A stretch of DNA of 64,000 nt from Acidobacteriaceae bacterium. Lineage in GTDB: Bacteria > Acidobacteriota > Terriglobia > Terriglobales > Acidobacteriaceae. Within the stretch, counting starts at the first letter, position 1; the number at the start of each line of letters is the position of its first letter. The stretch is taken from contig JAJPKO010000034.1 of assembly GCA_021323655.1 (NCBI GenBank), forward strand, positions 61,585-125,584. The letters are read 5' to 3'. Under the pieces are notes generated by a model that was not told the origin of the DNA, searched no databases, and saw only the letters and a list, made by a program, of their open reading frames with translations. The translations under genes and the position numbers were made by a program. Positions 60,423 through 64,000 of the stretch are shown piece after piece.

Positions 60423-61789
60423 CTTCCGAGCTCTTCAAAAAAGGTAATGATGGATTCGATGCCGCGATAAAAATTGGGCAGATGGAACTTCTCATTCGGT
60501 GCGTGCAGGTTATCGTCCGGCAGACCGAAGCCCATCATGACGGTAGGTATTTTCAGGTGGCGCTCGAAGTCGCCGACGATGGGAATGGAGCCGCCAGAGC
60601 GAATGAAGACTGTGTCCTTGTTCCAGGCATGGCGGAGTGCTTTTGTGGCCGCTCGAATATAGGGGTTGTCTGTGCCGATGACGATGGGGTCTCCGGAATG
60701 GATGAGCCGGACGGACAGTTCAATGCCCACAGGCTTCAGGGATTCCACGTATCGCTTGTATTGGGCGAAAGACTCCTGAGGCGTCATATCAGGAACCAGA
60801 CGCATGGAAATTTTTGCTGTCGCTCTGGCCGGGATGACGGTCTTTGCACCCGCGCCGGTAAAGCCACCGGGCATACCGTGTACGTCGAGTGTGGGACGCG
60901 CCCAGGTGCGCTCCAATACGGAGTATCCCGGCTCGCCCGTCAGTTGCGCTGAACCGACTTCGGTCTGTCGGTAGTGCTCCTCGTCGAAGGGAAGGCCCTT
61001 CCAGGTCTTCAGCTCATCTGCACTGGGCGCCTTGATCTTGTCATAGAAGCCCGGAATCAGAATGCGTCCGTCTTTGTCCTTGAGTTGGGCAATGATGTGT
61101 GCGAGCGCCACAAATGGATTGGGCGCGGCGCCACCATACATGCCGGAATGCAAATCCGTCCTTGCACCACGCGCTTCTATTTCGGTATAGATCATGCCGC
61201 GCAGGCCCACGCAGAGGGTTGGCAGTTCCGGCGCAAACATTTCTGTATCGGAAACAAGGGCGAAGTCAGCCTTCAGTTGCTCAGGATGTTCACGAACAAA
61301 CTTTGCAATCGCTTCTCCTCCGACCTCTTCCTCGCCTTCGAGGATCACGCGTACGTTGAGCGGCAGCGTTCCACTGTGAGATGCAAAGAGCGATTCCAGC
61401 GCTTTTACGTGCATGTACATCTGGCCTTTGTCATCCACCGCGCCGCGGGCGTACAGGTTACCATCGCGCTCGGTGGGTTCAAAGGGTGGCGAGAGCCACT
61501 CGTCCAGCGGGTCGGGAGGCTGGACGTCATAGTGGCCATAGCAGAGCACAGTCGGTTTGCCTGGCGCATGGAGCCAGTCGGCATAAACGAGCGGATGGCC
61601 TGCGGTCTCGATCAGGTGGACATTTTCCATTCTGAGGCGCTTCAGTTCCGCGGCGAGGGAATCGGCAGCGCGGCGGACGTCGTTTTTATGCTCCGGCAAG
61701 GTTGAGACAGAAGGGATTCGCAACAGAGCTTTTAGCTCATCGAGAAAACGCGCACTGTTTGCGCGAGCGTATTCCACAGCAGTTGGCAT
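60419..61789 (-). CDS. M20-family dipeptidase
   Basis: 456 residues from the ATG at 61789, with GGGAGAGG 2-3 bases upstream; the longer frame to 61915 covers the end of ccmD. Metal site: VLCYGHYDVQPPDPLDEW (His and Asp), YARGAVDDKGQMYMHV, ILEGEEEVGGEA (catalytic Glu pair) and FALVSDTEMF. Like ArgE/DapE-like and carnosinase-like enzymes, it likely cleaves dipeptides using two zinc ions. Confidence 0.92.
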   Translation of the reverse strand: MPTAVEYARANSARFLDELKALLRIPSVSTLPEHKNDVRRAADSLAAELKRLRMENVHLIETAGHPLVYADWLHAPGKPTVLCYGHYDVQPPDPLDEWLSPPFEPTERDGNLYARGAVDDKGQMYMHVKALESLFASHSGTLPLNVRVILEGEEEVGGEAIAKFVREHPEQLKADFALVSDTEMFAPELPTLCVGLRGMIYTEIEARGARTDLHSGMYGGAAPNPFVALAHIIAQLKDKDGRILIPGFYDKIKAPSADELKTWKGLPFDEEHYRQTEVGSAQLTGEPGYSVLERTWARPTLDVHGMPGGFTGAGAKTVIPARATAKISMRLVPDMTPQESFAQYKRYVESLKPVGIELSVRLIHSGDPIVIGTDNPYIRAATKALRHAWNKDTVFIRSGGSIPIVGDFERHLKIPTVMMGFGLPDDNLHAPNEKFHLPNFYRGIESIITFFEELGR

Positions 61790-61890
61790 GGCCTCTCCCA
61801 GAAGAAAGAACAGATGAGTATATAAAAGGAAAAAACAACCTGGATTACTTAAAAGAACGGATTTCCGAGCACCTGCTACAGCCTGCGGGG

Positions 61891-62004
61891 CTATCGGCTT
61901 TTGCCGGACCGCCACTTCCAGGCAACAAAGGCGGCATAGCCAAGCTGGATGACCCAGGTGAGAACATAGGCCAGCACAAGGTGGCGATGAAACATCGGAT
62001 TCAT
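61891..62004 (-). CDS. ccmD: CcmD-like small membrane protein
   Basis: 37 residues from the ATG at 62004, which overlaps the ccmC stop as ATGA. One helix (HLVLAYVLTWVIQLGYAAFV) and a short basic tail (WKWRSGKSR) match CcmD, which helps release holo-CcmE from the CcmABC complex. The longer frame to 62124 is antisense-like and not used. Confidence 0.75.
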   Translation of the reverse strand: MNPMFHRHLVLAYVLTWVIQLGYAAFVAWKWRSGKSR

Positions 62005-62705
62005 TGGATCATCTCCAAAGCGCGAAGCGCTTCCTGCTGTTCTTTCAACTGGTCGCGGTGTGCCACCGAGTAGCGGAAGGACATCATCAAAACTCCCCAT
62101 GCGAGCCACGCTGCCAGGTTCCACCAGACAGCCGGCATCATACTGGGATCAATCCCTGAGTTTGGCCCTCCGCCAAAAACCGGGGCCGGGTGCTGCGTTC
62201 TCCACCAGCGGGTAGACATGTAGACGATGGGCACATCCACATATCCGAAGATGGCCATGATGGCAGCCAGAGTTCGCATCTGCGGCCCTGCGGCAAAGCG
62301 CCGCAGCAGCAGGTACGCGACATAAATCAGGTAAAGCACCAGCGTGGAGGTCAGGCGCTCGTCCCACGTCCACCAGATGCCCCAGACAGGACGCGCCCAC
62401 AAGGGGCCCGTAATCAGCACGACCGAGCAGAAGACCACACCGACTTCCGCATTTGCCAGCGCCAGCGCATCGGCCTTCAGAGCACGGGTGAGCTGGTGAT
62501 TGCGCCACGCCAGATAGGCAATGGACGCGATGAAGCTGATAAAAAAGAACAGAAACGTCATCATCGCGGACGGGAAGTGGTAAAAGAAGATCCGGAAGAT
62601 ATCGCCCTGGTCCTTGTCCGCGGGAACAACAAACATGGCAACGCGAAAGGCCTGGGCCAGCATGCCCAGCGTAACCAGAATCCCAAGCCATCGAAGCAGC
62701 TTCAT
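62001..62705 (-). CDS. ccmC: CcmC-like heme exporter / cytochrome c biogenesis protein
   Basis: 234 residues with six helices. The tryptophan-rich WWD motif is WGIWWTWDERLTSTLVLYLI, and heme-ligating histidines lie before (IFFYHFPSAMM) and after (STRWWRTQHP). It presents heme in the periplasm for cytochrome c maturation. CcmD follows; CcmE and CcmF are not in the window. Confidence 0.92.
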   Translation of the reverse strand: MKLLRWLGILVTLGMLAQAFRVAMFVVPADKDQGDIFRIFFYHFPSAMMTFLFFFISFIASIAYLAWRNHQLTRALKADALALANAEVGVVFCSVVLITGPLWARPVWGIWWTWDERLTSTLVLYLIYVAYLLLRRFAAGPQMRTLAAIMAIFGYVDVPIVYMSTRWWRTQHPAPVFGGGPNSGIDPSMMPAVWWNLAAWLAWGVLMMSFRYSVAHRDQLKEQQEALRALEMIQ

Positions 62706-62714
62706 TTCTTCAGT

Positions 62715-63173
62715 CTATCGCTCCTCAAGCGCCTTGCGCGCCTCGGCTTCCGCCAGCCATCCGCGCCGCAGCTTCTCCATCGGCACGCTGGACATATACG
62801 GCTTGATGTCAAGAATAGGCGTTCCATCCAGCATGTCTACGCCCTTTACGTAAAGGTCTGCATTTTGCCGCCGAAGCAGCTCAACCACGGTAAGGCCAAT
62901 GGGATTGGGACGGCGCGGCGAGCGCGTTGCGAAAACTCCATGGGGCCGCTCCTCAAATGGAGGCGAGCCAAGCAGCGCAAAATCAGGAGAGCGATCAAAT
63001 TCCCAGATGACGAAGAGATGAGAAAAACCTTCGATATCTGTGAGCCCCAGCTCAAAATCGCGCAGGATTCTGAGCACACCCTCGGCATCATGCCGCGTAT
63101 TTAACCCCTTCGGAATCTCCGAAGTGGTCTTGTACGGGCTGCTCACATAACCGATTGCTCGTGGAGTAAACAT
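62715..63173 (-). CDS. trmO: tRNA (N6-threonylcarbamoyladenosine(37)-N6)-methyltransferase
   Basis: 152 residues of the TsaA/TrmO family: AIGYVSSPYKTTSEIPKG, LTDIEGFSHLFVIWEFDRS, GVFATRSPRRPNPIGLTVVE and DMLDGTPILDIKPYM. It methylates t6A37 in tRNAs reading ACY codons, using S-adenosylmethionine. It lies between ccmC (9 bases) and the peroxidase-related gene (15 bases). Confidence 0.92.
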   Translation of the reverse strand: MFTPRAIGYVSSPYKTTSEIPKGLNTRHDAEGVLRILRDFELGLTDIEGFSHLFVIWEFDRSPDFALLGSPPFEERPHGVFATRSPRRPNPIGLTVVELLRRQNADLYVKGVDMLDGTPILDIKPYMSSVPMEKLRRGWLAEAEARKALEER

Positions 63174-63188
63174 CGCGCTGCGCCTTCC

Positions 63189-63746
63189 TTACTCCGCGCC
63201 TTCGCCGGGTTTGGTCGGCTCAATCTGCAGGGCGTTGTTAAAGCGGTTGAAGTAGTTGAAGAGGCCAATGGCGGCCATCAGTTCTACGATCTCGCCCTCA
63301 TCAAAATGCGCGCGCAGTTCCTCAAAAAGCCCGTCAGAAACATGGTTGGAATCAAGCGTCATCTGCTCGGCCAGGCGCAGAGCGGCCTTTTCGGCGGCGG
63401 TGAAGTCATTGCGATTCTCGAAGTCTTTCAGATGCACAAGCTGGTCCTCGCTCCAACCCAGGTCTCGGGCAATTTTCGTATGGGAGCCAAGGCAGTACTC
63501 GCACTGGTTGATCTGTGAGGTCCGCACGATCACAAGCTCCTTAAGCTTGAGCGGCACCGTGCCTGTCTGCAGAATCGCCTCAAAGTGGGCGATCATGGTT
63601 TCAAAGATCTCTGGCCTGTGTGCCATCGTGCGGAACATATTTGGCACATTGCCGCGCGTGCGCATGTAGCGGTCGTAAATGGCAGCAGTGGCTTCCGGCA
63701 CGTCTTTGCGGCTCTTGCGCGAGATGCGTGGCGCGGTCTTGAGCAT
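63189..63746 (-). CDS. Peroxidase-related carboxymuconolactone decarboxylase family protein
   Basis: 185 residues. The AhpD-like C-x-x-C-x-x-x-H motif is CEYCLGSHTK (about residue 83), preceded by LKLKELVIVRTSQINQ. The longer helical C-terminus fits the uncharacterised peroxidase-related subgroup, distinct from the tandem pair at 6262-7406. It heads the trmO-ccmC-ccmD run. Confidence 0.88.
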   Translation of the reverse strand: MLKTAPRISRKSRKDVPEATAAIYDRYMRTRGNVPNMFRTMAHRPEIFETMIAHFEAILQTGTVPLKLKELVIVRTSQINQCEYCLGSHTKIARDLGWSEDQLVHLKDFENRNDFTAAEKAALRLAEQMTLDSNHVSDGLFEELRAHFDEGEIVELMAAIGLFNYFNRFNNALQIEPTKPGEGAE

Positions 63747-63833
63747 AGCTCTGGTTCCTCCGGTAAACAGATAAGATTATCAGGAAGAGCTGTGTCATAT
63801 CGGAAATGCCGGTCAGAAATCGGAGCCAGAACT

Positions 63834-63862
63834 TTGACGCAGGTGCGGCCATTTGATATAAA
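63834..63862 (+). promoter_or_regulatory. Sigma70-type promoter of tRNA-Asn
   Basis: TTGACG and TATAAA are separated by exactly 17 bases. The -10 element ends 34 bases before the tRNA, allowing a short 5' leader. Confidence 0.75.
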
Positions 63863-63895
63863 AACTCCAGGCAGAAATCGCCTCCTACCGAGACA

Positions 63896-63972
<77 letters not shown>

Positions 63973-64000
63973 TCAAATCAAAAACTTAGAGCAGATCAGA

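Overview
The window looks like chromosomal DNA of an acidobacterium of the Terriglobia type. The grounds are a 1,129-residue Oar-like TonB-dependent receptor with an N-terminal carboxypeptidase-regulatory-like domain, diderm envelope genes (Tol-Pal, Lpt, MlaF-like), a BshC homologue, a fused AroDE, a threonine synthase with an N-terminal zinc ribbon, and many intergenic palindromic repeats. This is inference from gene content; no 16S rRNA gene is present. One tRNA (Asn, GTT) lies at the right end. I see no IS transposase, integrase, CRISPR array or prophage module.

Layout. Positions 1-950: the 5' part of a secreted GH43-like glycosidase running off the left edge, then a short fragment. 950-7800: a DUF374 acyltransferase, a small basic protein, two MacB-type ABC permeases without an ATPase, an APC permease, two tandem AhpD-like proteins and a small secreted Cys protein. 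7800-16940: an SPL-type radical SAM protein, a UPF0173 hydrolase, HtpX with a DUF4149 membrane protein, the TonB-dependent receptor followed by a scar that encodes a second receptor C-terminus, another small secreted Cys protein and xylulokinase. 17000-26170: VWA protein, Ppx/GppA phosphatase, SixA, MscS channel, MoaC, AroDE and an M3 peptidase.

26170-29420 is the most unusual part. A minus-strand operon (threonine synthase-like enzyme plus a MoaD/ThiS-like carrier with a Cys-rich tail beyond its diglycine) sits behind a recognisable SAM-I riboswitch and a sigma70-type promoter. Next to it is a small AT-richer island encoding a full-length homologue of the methyl-directed restriction enzyme DpnI (D53, E64, K66, four zinc cysteines and W138 at the same numbering as DpnI), divergent from an unknown 73-residue protein. 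Two direct copies of a palindromic repeat flank the island.

29470-44800: DinB, an ABC ATPase, RdgB, a UPF0104 protein, a lytic transglycosylase, a HAD phosphatase, a HAMP-SpoIIE phosphatase, an Hfq-like protein with a long N-terminal extension, DNA polymerase III delta prime, PolX, a cold-shock protein, a NUDIX hydrolase, a DUF2520 dehydrogenase-like protein and BshC. 45490-50870: a complete Tol-Pal cluster (tolQ, tolR, a TonB/TolA-like gene, tolB, pal, cpoB). 51370-61790: a long minus-strand run (dipeptidase, mobA, mlaF-like, lipocalin-like, unknown, LptC/LptA-like fusion, lptB, rpoN, hpf, rapZ) that keeps the lpt-rpoN-hpf-rapZ order of Proteobacteria but lacks ptsN. 61890-63970: ccmD, ccmC, trmO, a peroxidase-related protein and tRNA-Asn.
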